Source of the DNA: Escallonia rubra
Taxonomy: Eukaryota > Streptophyta > Magnoliopsida > Escalloniales > Escalloniaceae
Direction of reading: 5' to 3'
Length of the DNA stretch: 64,000 bases
NCBI GenBank assembly: GCA_033065855.1
Contig: JAVXUO010001770.1
Span: forward strand, 62,001 to 126,000
In this document: in pieces, positions 11,666-24,345 of the stretch
Layout: every line of letters starts with the position of its first letter
Position numbering within the stretch: position 1 is the stretch's first letter
Position numbers and translations under genes: made by a program
The notes under the pieces: generated by a model
Database searches by the model: none
Seen by the model: the letters and a program-made list of their open reading frames with translations, nothing else
What the model was told of the DNA's origin: nothing

Positions 11666-12504
11666 ACACCACGCAAGCTCCAGAATAAGTAAATAAACTA
11701 TCAGAAGCTAAAACCATTAAAACTATACTTCGATGGAAAAGTATATTGTACATCGAAAAAGACAATGAGCTATTTTATGTACCTCCAATCTTATATTAAG
11801 CAGCAGATCCTCAACGGAATGACAACTTCAAAAATTGATCATTGCTACGAACCACAAGGAGCAAAAAGTCTCAGAAAGTTATCCTGATAAGCTTCACATT
11901 TAATCTTCAATACTTTAAATAACCAATAGCAAAAACCCTGCAACTATGATCATAAAGGAAATGACAATATGAACCAATCCAAAAAGTATTGTTTTAATTT
12001 GCCTCCACTCTGATCGTAAGTATCCGAGGTGCATACGCTTTTCGGCCGATCGTAGATTAGATGCATGAATGATGAGGAAGGACCTTGTAATGGGATTGAA
12101 TTATTTTTCCATGTTTGGGAATTGATGCATTTAGAGGCGAAGAGTCTAATGCAACGTTTCAAAAATTACGAAGATAGAGTCGTACAAAATAAAGGATATA
12201 TGATGGAAGATCAAGACTCGGTCAACAGAAAAACATAGAAAATGGAAGAGTTGGAAGGTGAACTGGAAAGTTTTTAGATGAGGTCCACATTAATGGAGTG
12301 ATAATGATAAGTCCAACTATTTAAAGGCATGGATGTCATATATAAAACTTGAAAGGGTATTTGTGTCCAAAAAATGATTTACACCCATTGACACTTTTAG
12401 AAGTAGTATAGAACTTTTTTTTTTTTTAGATGAAGAATCGACTTTATTTAATTGGAAAGATCAATCTGGTACATCTTATAGGACATTGGGCATACAAGAT
12501 ATGG
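11666..12504. other. intergenic, nothing recognised
   Basis: No gene-like frame has family features. It contains one copy of the small repeat also found at 10601-10687 (12326-12416). Confidence 0.4.
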
Positions 12505-12970
12505 CGCCGCCAGTGGCGGAACCAGGATTTCAATTCAAAGAGTGTAAAAAATATATTGAAGTCAATAACATTTTTTATAAGTAAAATAATACACAAAAAA
12601 CTGAGTGCGCTTTCCCATTATACAAAAAAAAAAACACAATAAAAAGCTGGCAGTATATTAAAAACGTGTGTTGTGGAAAAGGAGAGAGCCTGACCAAAGA
12701 GTTTATTCGTTCAAAATCTATCCCAAGTCTCTGATCCTCAAACTTTTTAGTTGCAAACATATGATGGACTGATGGGATTCTTTTGATTTGCCGCTCATTG
12801 GATATTGTTTGAACCAAAAGTTCACTCATCAAAGGCATTGCTCGTTGCTCAAATGGTTTTACTTTGAGTATACATCCGAATCTATTCGTAAATTGTAATT
12901 GATACCCTACTGTATTCAATTCTAAGTAGGAGAGGAAAATATCAAAAAGTAAATTTTCCACAATGTCAAT
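12505..12970 (-). repeat. dispersed plant repeat with a broken minus frame
   Basis: The left edge CCAGTGGCGGAACCAGGA matches a sequence start I know from many plant dispersed repeats. The minus frame 12961-12575 holds FEQRAMPLMSELL and HHMFATKKFEDQ, with no family I can name. The type of element is not determined. Confidence 0.3.
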
Positions 12971-13372
12971 GGGATTTCATTAGTGCGACTCAATGAATCT
13001 TTTTAGATTTAGCAGACCTGAATTCTCTTGACCGGTTGGTGTATATACATTGATACACGTGTCATGATGGTTGCTACTCTCTCGAAGTGAGATCTAACTT
13101 TCAGTTTAACCTGTCTATTTTTGCTTTGAAATTCTTGATTCCTTTCGATCTGCCCTAACCAATTGGAGTGATAATCTGTCCTCGTCTCGAAATCATGATT
13201 TTTGGAAGAGATATTATGAAAGCCTAATAGAGTTGTATGTTTTTACATTGATCTTGTTGGAGTTCATGAAGAATTCCAAAAGAGTTCAGAACACATATAT
13301 CCCCAAGTTCCCACTTCCCATAACACAAATCATTGAAATTGCAACTAAATCAAAACTCACAAATCATTCAAA
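12971..13372. other. intergenic, nothing recognised
   Basis: No coding or structural signal is seen. Confidence 0.4.
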
Positions 13373-13780
13373 TTAGAGAAGATCATCTTTTTCTTTTGTT
13401 GCTGTGAAACAGATTATAGGTACTCGTGGACCTATGTCATATAGATTCTTTTTGAGATTTAACCAAGCAAGAATTTTTTTTTTTTTAAATGCAAGCCCTC
13501 CAGGTGCAAAGGTGGTTCCGCCAGTGGGCACTACATCCCTTGAGTATGTAGTGCCTCGAACAAATAGCACTTCTCTTGCAAAATAATGAGCGACATGATT
13601 CCCTGTTCTCTTACCCTGCAAGATCCGAACCCCATGAAAATAAAATCCAAGCTTCTTGGTTTCATCTAACATGTGACCAATCTTTGAGTGGTTGTCCTCC
13701 GTACTCTTTAGTGCAGAAATGATCAGTTTAAAGTAGGTGGTATAATAATTCAAGATAGACATTGCTTTGGCCGCGCATCA
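13373..13780 (-). pseudogene. LINE-type RNase-H-like domain fragment
   Basis: The minus frame includes the pattern GVRILQGKRTGNHVAHYFAR (about 13635-13576), which fits the last strand and helix of plant RVT_3/RNase-H-like domains found at the C-terminus of L1-type polyproteins (H-V-x-R-x-x-N-x-x-AH-x-LA). Only about 60-70 residues are recognisable, followed by unrelated sequence and a T12-13 run at about 13475-13487. It is probably a remnant of a larger element. Confidence 0.4.
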
Positions 13781-14831
13781 ACTTTCTAAAATAATTAGCA
13801 CATGTTCCAAAGGAATCGTTCTGAAATCTAATTATGTATATATGAAAGCTGAAATTGAGAAAGTTGTTACGTCACCGCTTATTTGGACAGTCTCTCAGCT
13901 CGTCATGTGGAATTTTCTTTTCTAACTTTTAACTCTAACCATGATTATCTCTAGACAGTTTTACTATTCATGAAACCTAAGTTTTAGCAATTATGATCTT
14001 CACACATTTTTCCTCCTTTGAAAGCTAAAATATCTAATCTGATTGTGGAAAGAACATAAGCCGAAGTTATTATATCCATAGTTGAATTTCTTAAGTATCC
14101 CTTTATATCTTTCTTAAACATCCGTTCTTCTTTTTTGAATGATGTTATGGGCAGTCTAACTTCAAAACAAATTCCGAAAATCGTAACCTCACTAATTCTA
14201 TTAAAAGTCTCAAAATTATCTCTCACAATTAAATTACAAGTTGACCTTATCCTCCCTTAATTTGTGACATTTTCCTTTTATAAATTTTGAATTCCGTAAG
14301 ATAGATTTTCAAAAATTCTAAACCTCCTAATCCTATTTAAGTCCCAAAATTTTTCCTCACAATTTGGTAATACCATATCCTCCCTTGAGATAATCTAATT
14401 TTATGAATTTGAAATTTGACCATTACCTCTTTGGTTCCACCCCCCCCCCCTCTAAAATCCCTTATCACTGGAACTTGAAGTTTGAACTTTGTTACCAAAA
14501 AAAAGTTTATTTATCATAAACTTAAATGTTGCTTTTCCTCCTGCAAGAATTCTTTACGAGGCGACAAATTTTACTTTGCCACACTACATTGGACTTCCGG
14601 ACCATTTCATCTTTGGCAAATGTTGTTTGTAACTAATTTGTTGCAAACTAACTATTATGTTGTGCTCATAGTATTAACTACTTTTATAAGAGAAAACAAA
14701 ACTAATAAGCTACTCTTGATATAAATTCAATTAGTTAAGTAAAAAATTATGGTATCAGTGAATTATATCTACCTAATTTCATTTGACTATGAGTGTTCCC
14801 GTGTGCAAAGCATGGAATCAAAACTAGTGAT
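13781..14831. other. intergenic, AT-rich
   Basis: No gene is recognised. Three related blocks recur (about 14205-14250, 14270-14300, 14340-14420) with CTCACAATT, TATCCTCCCTT and AAAATTTT motifs. A C12 run is at about 14440-14451. Confidence 0.4.
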
Positions 14832-15059
14832 CTATTAACCCTCTGTCAGGATTTGTTTCCGTTAGCTCAAATGATATAATCCCATGTGTTATAGGCGGAT
14901 TGGTTTTAATCTCCATATAACAGTAAACAGCATCAACCAGTAGCAACTAAGCATCTTAGCATTACGAAAGAGTCCAAAAAATTTAGGCAAATGCAGAGTT
15001 TAAAAAGACACAGGCTTACTACTATGACAGAAAGCTTACAGCTTGCGTCAACATCTCTA
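14832..15059 (+). promoter_or_regulatory. 5' flank and leader of the CYP71D-like gene
   Basis: The stretch is closely matched by 18397-18572 upstream of the truncated copy, including AACCCTCTGTCA, ATAATCCCATGTGTTATAGG and GCTTACTACTATGAC. A TATA-like ATATAA lies at 14915-14920; the copy has a better TATATAA at 18476-18482. Start choice: ATGs at 14991, 15024 and 15060 are in frame, but the spacing 14991-15024 (33) is 35 in the copy. The first ATG is therefore not frame-conserved, which favours 15060, where the typical P450 anchor begins. Confidence 0.55.
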
Positions 15060-16842
15060 ATGGAGCTCCAGTTCCCATACCTTCTCATTGCTTTCCTTAT
15101 CCTCCTCTTCTCCTTCCTCTTTAATTTTACAACAAGAAAGAGCACAGATAAATTGCCACCCGGGCCATGGAAGCTACCTCTAATTGGGAATTTGTTGTGC
15201 TTGGTCGGTTCAGTACCACACCGAGCTCTCAGAGATTTGGGTAAGAAACATGGACCGCTGATGCATTTACAACTTGGCGAAATCTCTGCAATTGTTGTAT
15301 CAACGCCTCAAATGGCCAAAGAGGTACTGAAAACCCATGATATTGCCTTTGCAAATAAGCAAGAACTCCTAGCGAGCAGGATAATTGCGTATGACAACAC
15401 AGACGTCGTCTTTGCTCCCTATGGCAGTTATTGGAGACAAATGCGAAGAATATGCACCTTGGAACTCCTTAGTGCAAGGAAGGTAAGATCATTCCGCTCT
15501 ATAAGAGAGGAAGAAGTCCGGCATCTCACCGAATCCATTCAGTCATCCTTGGGAACAACAATCAATCTTACAGTAAAACTTTACTCGTTGCTAAATGTCA
15601 TAACATGCAGAGCGGTATTTGGAAAGAGATGCCAGGATCAAGATGTGCTCATACAACTAATCAAAGAGTCAACAAGGTTGGCAGGAGGCCTTGATGTTGC
15701 TGATTTGTTTCCATCCAAGAAATTTCTTCATGTCCTTACAGGGTTGGGACCTAAATTACTGAAGATGCACCACAAGGTTGACAAGATCTTGGACAACATT
15801 ATCAGTGAGAGGAGAGAGATCCTATCAAGCACAAAGAAAGGTAAAACTGATGACAAAGAGGAGGAAGATCTAATCGGCGTTCTGTTAAGACGTCAAGAGG
15901 ACAGTGGTCTTGAGTTGCCCATCACATCCAACAATGTCAAGGCAGTTATAATGGTTAGTATGCTTGCAATGGATTGAAGTTTTCACTTGCAACATATACT
16001 TGTTTATGCCCTTTTGCCACATTTCAACTGGAAAGCACGATATCTGACCATATGCCCTGCAATTGGTTCTTCCTATATATTTCATAATTGGTACAAACAT
16101 GGATAAGCAGGAGTGGTAACTGCGTAAAACGATACTACCTGGGATGTCGAGTACCATGTACTTGCGGTACATGTGTCAACTCAATCTATATATCTTACGT
16201 TAGATTTGCATTTTGATGCAGGATATGTTCTCAGCTGGAACTGAAACGTCTTCTATAACTATTGAATGGGCAATGGTGGAAATCATAAGAAACCCAAGAG
16301 TAATGAAGAAGGCACAAGCAGAAGTGAGACAAGCCCTTACACAAAAGAAGATAATAGGCGAGACTGATATTCAAGAATTGAGCTACCTAAAGCTGGTGAT
16401 CAAAGAAACACTACGGTTGCATCCCCCTGCTCCGCTGTTGGCCCCTAGAGAATGCAGGGAGGAATGCAAGGTTGGTGGTTATAACATTCCCGTGAAAACA
16501 AAACTCATAGTCAATACATGGGCAATGGGAAGGGATCCTGATTATTGGCATGATGCTGAAAGTTTTATTCCAGAGAGATTTGAGAACATTCCTCTTGATT
16601 TCACTGGGACCAATTTGGAGTATATTCCATTTGGAGCAGGAAGAAGAATGTGTCCAGGCATTTTATTAGGTTTAGCCAATGTTGAGTTGCCTCTTGCTGC
16701 ACTACTCTATCACTTCAACTGGAAACTGCCTAGTGGTATCAAGGCAGAAGATATGGACATGACTGAGATTGTTGGAGCCAGTGCAGGAAGAAAACAGAAC
16801 TTGAACTTAATTGCTAACTCTCCTTCTTATGACTTCAATTAA
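15060..16842 (+). CDS. CYP71D-like: cytochrome P450, CYP71D-like (two exons)
   Basis: This is a heme-thiolate monooxygenase, expected to be anchored on the cytosolic face of the ER and to take electrons from NADPH-P450 reductase. CYP71D members commonly oxidise terpenoids, flavonoids or alkaloids; the substrate here is unknown. Exons are 15060-15953 and 16222-16842, with a 268-bp phase-0 GT-AG intron just before the I-helix, as is usual in the CYP71 clan. The product is 504 residues, normal for the family. Landmarks are a hydrophobic anchor (about 5-23), PPGP hinge 33-36, C-helix WRQMR 125-129, I-helix AGTETS 303-308, K-helix ETLR 360-363, PERF 415-418, and heme loop FGAGRRMCPG 435-444 with ligand Cys442. 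No internal stop or frameshift is seen, so it looks functional. The subfamily is assigned from overall sequence character. Confidence 0.93.
15954..16221 (+). other. intron of the CYP71D-like gene
   Basis: The donor is GTTAGT after codon ATG (15951-15953) and the acceptor is TTTTGATGCAG ending at 16221. Reading through gives a stop at 15975-15977. Confidence 0.9.
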
Positions 16843-17154
16843 CCTATAGTATCCTTGGAGATACGTGAAGGGCTCTGTATGTTGCACTAGAAATATTTCA
16901 ATCAAATTTGTGCCATGCTAAAACTACAGTTTCTGCATATTTATTACTCTACTCCTCCACTCCCACTGCCCAGTTAAACTTCTTGTCCGACATTTTGTGC
17001 TTGAACCAAGGAGCGTTACACCAAGAAAACAAGTCCTTATTAGCAAACTGTACCTATATAGTAAGGGAAAATGCAATAAACAAGGACCAAGAGCGTTAGA
17101 GGTAAAAACGTACATAAGACAAGGACCAAGAGCCTTAAAGGTTAAAAACGTACA
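16843..17154 (+). other. 3' flank of the P450 gene with a 39-bp tandem duplication
   Basis: No further gene is present. CAAGGACCAAGAGC..TTA followed by a GGT.AAAAACGTACAT block occurs at 17081 and 17120 (period 39). Confidence 0.6.
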
Positions 17155-17915
<761 letters not shown>

Positions 17916-18300
17916 TATTGCTGCTAAAAACATGCTCCGCGTACATTGCAGAACCCGAGCCCGAACCGATGACCTGCAAGACTGAAAACGAGTGACCGCG
18001 GGTGGGGTTCTCGGCGGAGAACTCTCCGATGCTTAAGTCAGAGCGCAGCTACAGAATAGTAACTCTGAAAAAGCATGAATTGTGTAATTGTCCTTATACC
18101 TGGGGGGTTAGACCCCTTTATATAGCTGTAGGAGGAGAGTCTTAGTAGGACTAGGCTGTGGACTAATCCAATCAGGATCGTGTTAGAATCCTCGAGGATC
18201 ACGTCACAATCTTTAAAGACTCTTTTTAGAATCTTGATAAGATAATCATAAATCTCCCAGTTTGACTGGGATTCGCCGGGTGTTCCCCAATTATTGGGAG
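17916..18300 (-). mobile_element. LTR fragment, family D copy 2
   Basis: Collinear with 7209-7600. On the minus strand a strong TATA box (CTATATAAAGGGG, 18125-18113) precedes the GC-rich leader block TCTGACTTAAGCATCGGAG (about 18045-18027). It is therefore probably the R/U5 part of a minus-oriented LTR. It lies 100 bp left of the duplicated P450 promoter. Confidence 0.45.
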
Positions 18301-18396
18301 TTATATTTGAGCTATATCAAATAGCACAGCTGTTTCCAATGATCTATCTACAATTGTTCCATGACAATGCACGTCACCTGCTTCTGAAAAAATAGA

Positions 18397-18666
18397 AACC
18401 CTCTGTCAAGATTTCTTTCCGTTGACTCAAATTGCATAATCCCATGTGTTATAGGTGTATTAGTGTTTATGGCTGTATATAATAATAGCATCTTGACTAG
18501 GCAAATGCACGAGTTTACAAACACAGCACGCTTACTACTATGACACGAAGCACACAGCTTGGCTCAACATCTGTAATGGAGCTCTGGTTCCCATGTCTTC
18601 TCATTGCTTTGCTTATCCTCTTCTCCTTCCTCTTCGATGTTGCCACAAAAAAGAGCACAGATATAT
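18397..18666 (+). pseudogene. truncated tandem copy of the CYP71D-like gene
   Basis: The segment copies the 5' flank and the first about 34 codons of the gene at 15060-16842. It has the same promoter blocks and the same MEL.FP start (ATG 18573), membrane anchor and KSTD.L block. Homology stops at 18666, where the TG of the Copia-1 LTR begins. No other part of this P450 copy (hinge, I-helix, heme loop) occurs to the right, so the rest was deleted or lies outside the window. A TATATAA box at 18476-18482 is intact. Confidence 0.85.
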
Positions 18667-19037
18667 TGCAGATAAAGTGTCACTTACACTTTGGTGGTGC
18701 ACTCATACTCACACTCACATATGTAAGAGGAGGCAATAGAGACACATTTGAAAAATACTTTCATTCCAGTTGATCAAAATGATTAAAATACATGGGTTTA
18801 TATAGTGTCAAAAACTAACTCCCAAAATGAAAATAACCACACCACTCACCCCACTATGTACACAATTACAAGATCACTACTCATCTTTATAACCACACTA
18901 ACAATGTAACATATGCACTACTAACACATTATTGACACACCACTAAAACATGACTAATGACCACTAACATTCCACTCACACATTAACTTAATCAGTAACA
19001 TGTGACTAAAAAGATCAATGTTATTTTTACTTCAACA
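18667..19037 (-). repeat. Copia-1 3' LTR (371 bp) with polypurine tract
   Basis: On the minus strand it starts TGTTGAAGTAAAA at 19037 and ends TATCTGCA at 18667. The polypurine tract TTAAGGGGGAG lies immediately upstream (19048-19038) and contains the pol stop codon TAA. Confidence 0.8.
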
Positions 19038-19044
19038 CTCCCCC

Positions 19045-20680
19045 TTAAACATGCTCTTTGACTCCAAGCAAACTTCTCAATTTGTGAAATGCCTCAACTT
19101 TGAGGGGCTTGGTGAAAATATCAGCAACTTGGTCTTGTGACTTCACATACTTGAGTTGCACTGCCTTTTCGGTAATGCACTCTCTAATGTAGTGATATGT
19201 TGTATTATTATGCTTGTTTCGATCATGTAATACTGGATTTTGGGCCAATGTTATTGCCAATTTATTATCGACGAAAATCTCTGTTGGCTCTTCTTGTGGC
19301 AAATGAAGCTCCCACAACAAAAATCTGAGTCAAAGAACTTGACAAACACATGATGTGGTGGCGACATACTCCGCTTCACAAGTACAAGAGCGTCACAATA
19401 GGTTGCTTTTTTTGAACTCCATGTAAATGCCGTGTACTCTTTCTATCATCTAAATCTCCACCCCAATCACTATCACAATAACACATAAGCTTGAAGTTGT
19501 TAGAAGGAAAATAAAATAAACAAACTCGATTATACCTTTAAGGTAACGAAAGAATTCTCTTAGCCACTTTCATGTGAGTCATGGTAGGAACTTCCATGTA
19601 ACGACTAATAAGTCCAACTCCAAATAAAATGTCCGGTCTTGTACATGTCAACTACCTCAAGCTTCCGACTAGGCTCTTAAGGAAAGTCAGATCTATCTTT
19701 TGTCTGACATCTTTCTTTGACAACTTGACTCCACACTCCATGGGGGTAGTCACAGGATTGGCATCATCCATCTTGAACATCTTTAGAATTTCTTTTACAT
19801 ATTCATCTCTTTGTTTCGCCTCAATGCCAAGGTAGTGGGACATGAGCCCGATGTTCGTCATCTCAAACTCTTGAGCCATTGCATTCTTAAACTTCTTAAA
19901 ACATGTGTGGGTTGTTTCCCTTAAATATTCAAGTCATCTACAAACAAGCAAACAAATAAGATGTCTCCATAGCCATTCACTTTTGCACAAATAGCATGCT
20001 CGTGAGGACACTTGGAGAAGTTATTTGCATGGAAATACTTGTCAAGTCTACTATTCCAAGCTCTTGGTGCTTGTTTTAACTCGTACAATGCTTTCTTCAA
20101 CTTAAAAACTTTGCCTTCTTGCCCTTTCATGACAAAGTCCATGGGTTACATACACCTCCTCTTCAAGAACGTCGTACAAGAATGCCAATTTCACGTCCAT
20201 TTGATGGATTCTTCAACCATTTTATGCGGTCAAAGAAATCATTAATCTAGTAGTTTCTAAACGGGCAACGGGTGCAAATACCTCATCATAGTCAATGCCA
20301 TTCCGTTAGTTATAACCTTTTGCAACCAACCTTGCTTTGTACCACTCTACTTCACCTCTTGCATTTTTCTTGACTTTATACACCCATTTGACTCCAATTG
20401 CTTTTTGGTCTTTTGGAAGTGTGGTGAGCTCCCATGTGTTGTTCTTCTCTATGGATTGAATTTCTTCATGCGTTGTTATTTTCCATTTCTTTTCTTTAGC
20501 CACTTCCTCAAAGTTAAAAGGTTCACCATCAACAAAAAGACAAAAAAGAGTCAAATCCAAATTTTTTGAGTTCTCTCTTCTGGTTCTTCATATATGTCGC
20601 GGAGGCTCCTTGTGCGACGTGGTAGACTTTTACTTGAAGTAGGCGAAGCTTCCTCTTGTGTGGATACTTGTGGAGATGAC
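19045..20680 (-). pseudogene. Copia-1 pol remnant (reverse transcriptase and RNase H)
   Basis: Blocks in order on the minus strand: WELTTLPKDQKAIGVKWVYK and KARLVAKGYN (about 20440-20306), the start of the copia RT; KLKKALYELKQAPRAW then CLFVDDLNI (20100-19921), the RT core with the VDD catalytic motif; MTNIGLMSHYLGIE and MDDANPVTTPME (19865-19740), the RT thumb; and IFVDNKLAITLAQNPVLHDR then QVADIFTKPL (19285-19090), the RNase H end. The frame shifts at least three times and contains gaps, for example between 19650 and 19330. It is inactive. The upstream protease and integrase are absent. Confidence 0.85.
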
Positions 20681-20688
20681 GGAGCAGA

Positions 20689-22431
20689 TGTAATAACCCA
20701 AATTCAATTAGTGTAGCGTTAAAACGAATAAACCACTTCTTACACAAATAAAAATAATGCGGTAGTTAATGGGTGGTGGGTTAAACTTTCAAATTTTGGG
20801 GTCTTAATAGAAATCAATAGGTAATTTGGACAAACCAATTTCTTTGAAGGCGCTGTTTAGTCATTAAATAATTAGTAAATTAGTATAAACAAAAGGAAAG
20901 AAAAAAATTTAGAAGAGTGCCATAAAAGAATAGAGTGGCGGAGGAGTTAGGGCTTGGTTGAGAGAAAGCAGAGAGAGATGGAGTTGGAGATTGGAGACTA
21001 AAGCTTTCACCAAGAGGAGGAGATGAATCTGCTGAAGGAAAAAGGGAAGCAAGAAAGGAAAAGTGAGTCTCCTAGACATTTTGGGTTTTCTCATGATATT
21101 GCCACCTACAGTAACAATAAAGAGAATTGAAAAGGGCGTATGCTACTTATTTTGTGGTGACAGTAGGTTTGTTAGCGTGCAGATGATTATTTTTATATGG
21201 CGTGCCTTTGTCATTTTTGGGTGGATTAATTTAAGGGTTTAGGAATTAATTTTACGGCTGATACTTTTGACACATTTCTAGAGTGAATTCCCTAGTACGT
21301 GAGTATTTTTTTAATTGTGCTTTGGCACAGGGGTTAACTTCTTGTAATAATTCGCTGGGCAAAGATCTCTTCTAAGGAGTTACTGTGTGGTTTAAGAGTC
21401 ATTGGGTATGCTAAATTTAAGCTCCAATTATCTCAAATAATTGAACAATACAATAAAAATAAAGAAAACGATAGGAAGTGAAGAAAAAGGTTAAGATGCA
21501 AATCCTTATCTATGGGTTTTGAGAGAGTTGTTTCCTATTTTAGGGCCATTTTAGGGCCGATGGATGGACAATAGACAATGCGCACGCCCTTCTTTAGCAG
21601 AAAAATATATTCAGGTGTGTAAGTACTCGTTGCTTTGGTTACTATATGCTAATAATGTTTCTCGCTGTTTATGTTTGTGATATCTTATGCCTCTGGACTA
21701 TGTAGGCTGATGTTAAGTGGTCTTGACTCTGCACTCTGACACACATTAGTGTTGGCACTGCTTTGGGACTCTGAAAATTGTCTCTAAAATTGCAATAGAA
21801 ATGTTACTGTTCATTTATGCATGTACTCTCTCGTTACGCATGTGAACATTTAGATATTTAGGAATGACACGTTGGAAGCTACCTTTTTATTAGTTACATT
21901 ATGTGGTTCTTATCCTTGATTGGTTGACAAAGTGTTAGAATTAAAATTTATCATTTTTATGCCTAGCATTAGCCTAATTGGAAGATGGGTACTTGCTAGG
22001 CTTTAGGCTCATGTTTGTTGTTTGTGTCTCAGATGATTATCCAGCAGACGTCAAGGAGTTATTATTATTTTTTTTTTTTTGCAGTCGTTCGGGGCTCGGT
22101 AAGCTTTGTTTGGAAACTAGAGTCTTAAACTATGTCTCCTTAAATTTCTTATATTCTTGATCAAGACCGGTCTCTTTTGAATTGTTTGGATAAATTATTC
22201 TTTTATCATTGAAGAAGTATGTTTCTGGTAATTGTTTTTGACACAAATAGTTGAGAATTTGCTACTATTAAATCTTGTATGCTATGTTTTTGTGATATGA
22301 GGTGCTCTTTGTACTATTTTGTTGTATAGGAATCACTAGATATGAGACCTAGCATGTTGTATGAAGTTTGGCTTCATGAACTTGCGGTCGTTGTCATATC
22401 CGTGACTCATGTTTCGGGTTGGGGTGTGACA
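20689..22431 (+). repeat. Gypsy-1 5' LTR (1743 bp)
   Basis: It begins TGTAATAACCCA and ends GGGGTGTGACA, the typical terminal pattern of long plant chromovirus (Tekay/Del-type) LTRs, and a tRNA primer site follows six bases later. Inside are an AT-rich body and a T12 run at about 22069. It interrupts the Copia-1 pol region. The expected five-base target copy (GCAGA at 20684-20688) was not found elsewhere because the other end of the element is missing. Confidence 0.8.
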
Positions 22432-22437
22432 ATTTTA

Positions 22438-22449
22438 TGGTATCAGAGC
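22438..22449 (+). promoter_or_regulatory. Gypsy-1 primer binding site
   Basis: TGGTATCAGAGC is complementary to the 3' end of initiator tRNA-Met, six bases after the LTR end. Confidence 0.85.
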
Positions 22450-22554
22450 CATGTTGTTTGTGAGTTACAACGTGATTGCTTATGCAATTTATGATAAAAA
22501 GTAAATAATGTGGAAATTCTAGACCTTCAACCTATATTGTAGGTAGAAATGCCA

Positions 22555-23036
22555 TGATAATATGTCTTGGATAAAAAAAAAACCCGGAATGTGTGGTGTC
22601 CCACATCGGTTATTCAGAGAAGATTACAACTTGACCCTAAGTATATAAGTGTTGTCTTGTATTGTTTTTCAAGGACACAAGAGCAAAGAGAGAAGAGTCA
22701 TTCTTTGAGTAGGAAGAGTCTTTCTTTGAACACACAAGAGAAAAGAAAGAAGACTCCTTCTTTGAGTAGGAATAGTCTTTCTTTGAAGGGACAAGAGAAA
22801 AGAGTCCTTCTTTGAGTAGAAAAAGTCTTTCTTGAAAAGAGAGGAGTCATTCTTTGAGAGGGTTTGTTGAGAGAGACAAAGGTCTGTAATCTCCAGTGAA
22901 AAACATAGTGAAATCGCTGCTACCACCGTGGACTAGGCTTTCGCCGAACCACGTAAATCTTGTGTCTCTATTTTATGTTATTGTTTTTTATTCTCTTATT
23001 TATTGCTTGGTGCGGAATCTAGTATATTCCTTTACA
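22555..23036 (+). repeat. Copia-2 5' LTR (482 bp)
   Basis: It begins TGATAATATGTC and ends CCTTTACA. A TATA-like TATATAAGTG is at 22642-22651. The downstream part (about 22680-22855) holds three to four imperfect units of the form GAGTC(A/C)TTCTTTGAGTAG plus GAGTCTTTCTTTGAA. Confidence 0.92.
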
Positions 23037-23038
23037 AG

Positions 23039-23050
23039 TGGTATCAGAGC
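23039..23050 (+). promoter_or_regulatory. Copia-2 primer binding site
   Basis: TGGTATCAGAGC, initiator tRNA-Met type, two bases after the LTR end. Confidence 0.9.
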
Positions 23051-23083
23051 TGAGGTTCAATGGTAGATTGAAAGCAGCTTACA

Positions 23084-24337
23084 ATGGCGCCCAATACTTT
23101 GACGTAGTATGATTTGGAGAAGTTTGATGGATCAAACGATTTCAGTTTATGGAGGATGAAGATGCGTGTTGTTTTAATTCAGCAAGGGTTGTTGAAAGCG
23201 TTAAAGGGGAAACAAGGGCTTCCTGATACAATGTCTAATGATGAAAAAGAAGACATGTTGGAGAGAGCCTATAGTGCCATATTGCTGTGTTTAGCCGACA
23301 ACGTGTTGTGAAAGGTTTCTCAGGAAATGATTGCGGCTGGATTATGGCTGAAATTGGAGAGCTTATATATGACGAAGTCTCTGAAAAATCGCCTGTATTT
23401 AAAGCAACGGTTGTATACTCTTCGGATGAAGGAAGGTACATCGATCAATGATCATCTTGATGAATATAACAAGGTAATATTAGACCTGCAAAATATTGAT
23501 ATCAAGATAGAAGATGAGGATAAAGCTTTACTGTTGCTGTGTTCTTTACCTCCGTCATATGAACATCTTGTTACTACCTTATTATATGGGAAGGACGGTA
23601 TCTCCATGGAGAAGGTTGAGGCTGTGATAAATTCTCAGGAATTAAGGAAGAAGGTTTTAGAAAATAGGGGAGAAGAACATGGTGATGGTCTGAGGGCTCG
23701 AGGCCGAAGCACTGACCACGCTGGGTCTAGAAATAAAGGAAGATCGAGGTCTCAGTCAAAGACCAAAAAATTGAAGTGCTATCATTGTCACAAGGAAGGG
23801 CATTACAGAAAGGATTGTCCTGAGTGTAAAGGGAAGAAAAAAGATAATTCCAAGACGGCTGATGCTAGAGTAGTAAAAGATAATTCTGATGGTACAGATG
23901 TTCTCTCAGTTACTATTAGTTCCTCAGATTGAGGGTGGATTCTTGATACAGGTTGCTCCTATCATATGTGTCCCAATAGGGATTGGTTTGCCACTTATCG
24001 CTCATTTGATGGTGGTAAATTCCTTATGGGAAACGATGTCGCCTGTAAGGTGGTTGGGATAGGTTCAATTCAGATTATGATGCATGATGGTATTGTGAGA
24101 ACTTTGACTGATGTCAGGCACGTTCCAGAGCTGAGAAAAAATTTGATATCTTTGGGTAAGCTTGACTCCAATGGTTGTAGCTATCGGGCTACAAGTGGAG
24201 TTATGAGGATAATGAAGGGTGCTCTTGTTGTGATGAAGGGGTTGAAACAAAATAGTTTCTATTTGTTACAGGGTAGCACAGTTACAGGAGCAGTAGCAAC
24301 AGCTTCATCTTCTGTATAGATTCTGACACTACCAAGC
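23084..24337 (+). pseudogene. Copia-2 gag, protease and start of the pre-integrase region
   Basis: The ATG at 23084 opens the polyprotein. Recognisable blocks are the gag core YDLEKFDGSNDFSLWRMKM (from 23108) and LCSLPPSYEHL (about 23540), and the zinc knuckle CYHCHKEGHYRKDC (23779-23820, CX2CX4HX4C). The protease WILDTGCSYHMC is at about 23936-23971, and the DVRHVPELRKNLISLGKLD block at 24111-24170. Breaks are a TAG at 23105, a TGA at 23309-23311, a TGA at 23930-23932 (each in the same frame) and a shift near 24315 just before the hAT insertion. The family makes virus-like-particle protein and an aspartic protease; this copy cannot. Confidence 0.9.
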
Positions 24338-24345
24338 TTTGGCTT

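Larger units (their letters stand above)
18667..20688 (-). mobile_element. Copia-1: truncated Ty1/copia element inserted in the P450 copy
   Basis: The right-hand (3') part of a minus-oriented copia element: 3' LTR 18667-19037, polypurine tract, and broken RNase H and reverse transcriptase to about 20680. Its 5' half is not next to it because Gypsy-1 begins at 20689. A minus-strand copia gag remnant at 33184-33600, beyond Gypsy-1, could be its continuation, but integrase and 5' LTR are not found. Confidence 0.85.

Noticed and set aside
12430..12642. 70-codon plus frame
   Set aside because: It crosses a dispersed-repeat border and an A-rich tract, with no homology signs.
14991..15059. Upstream in-frame ATGs as the P450 start
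   Set aside because: The 23-residue extension precedes a normal membrane anchor, and its frame is not kept in the duplicated copy (33 versus 35 bases).
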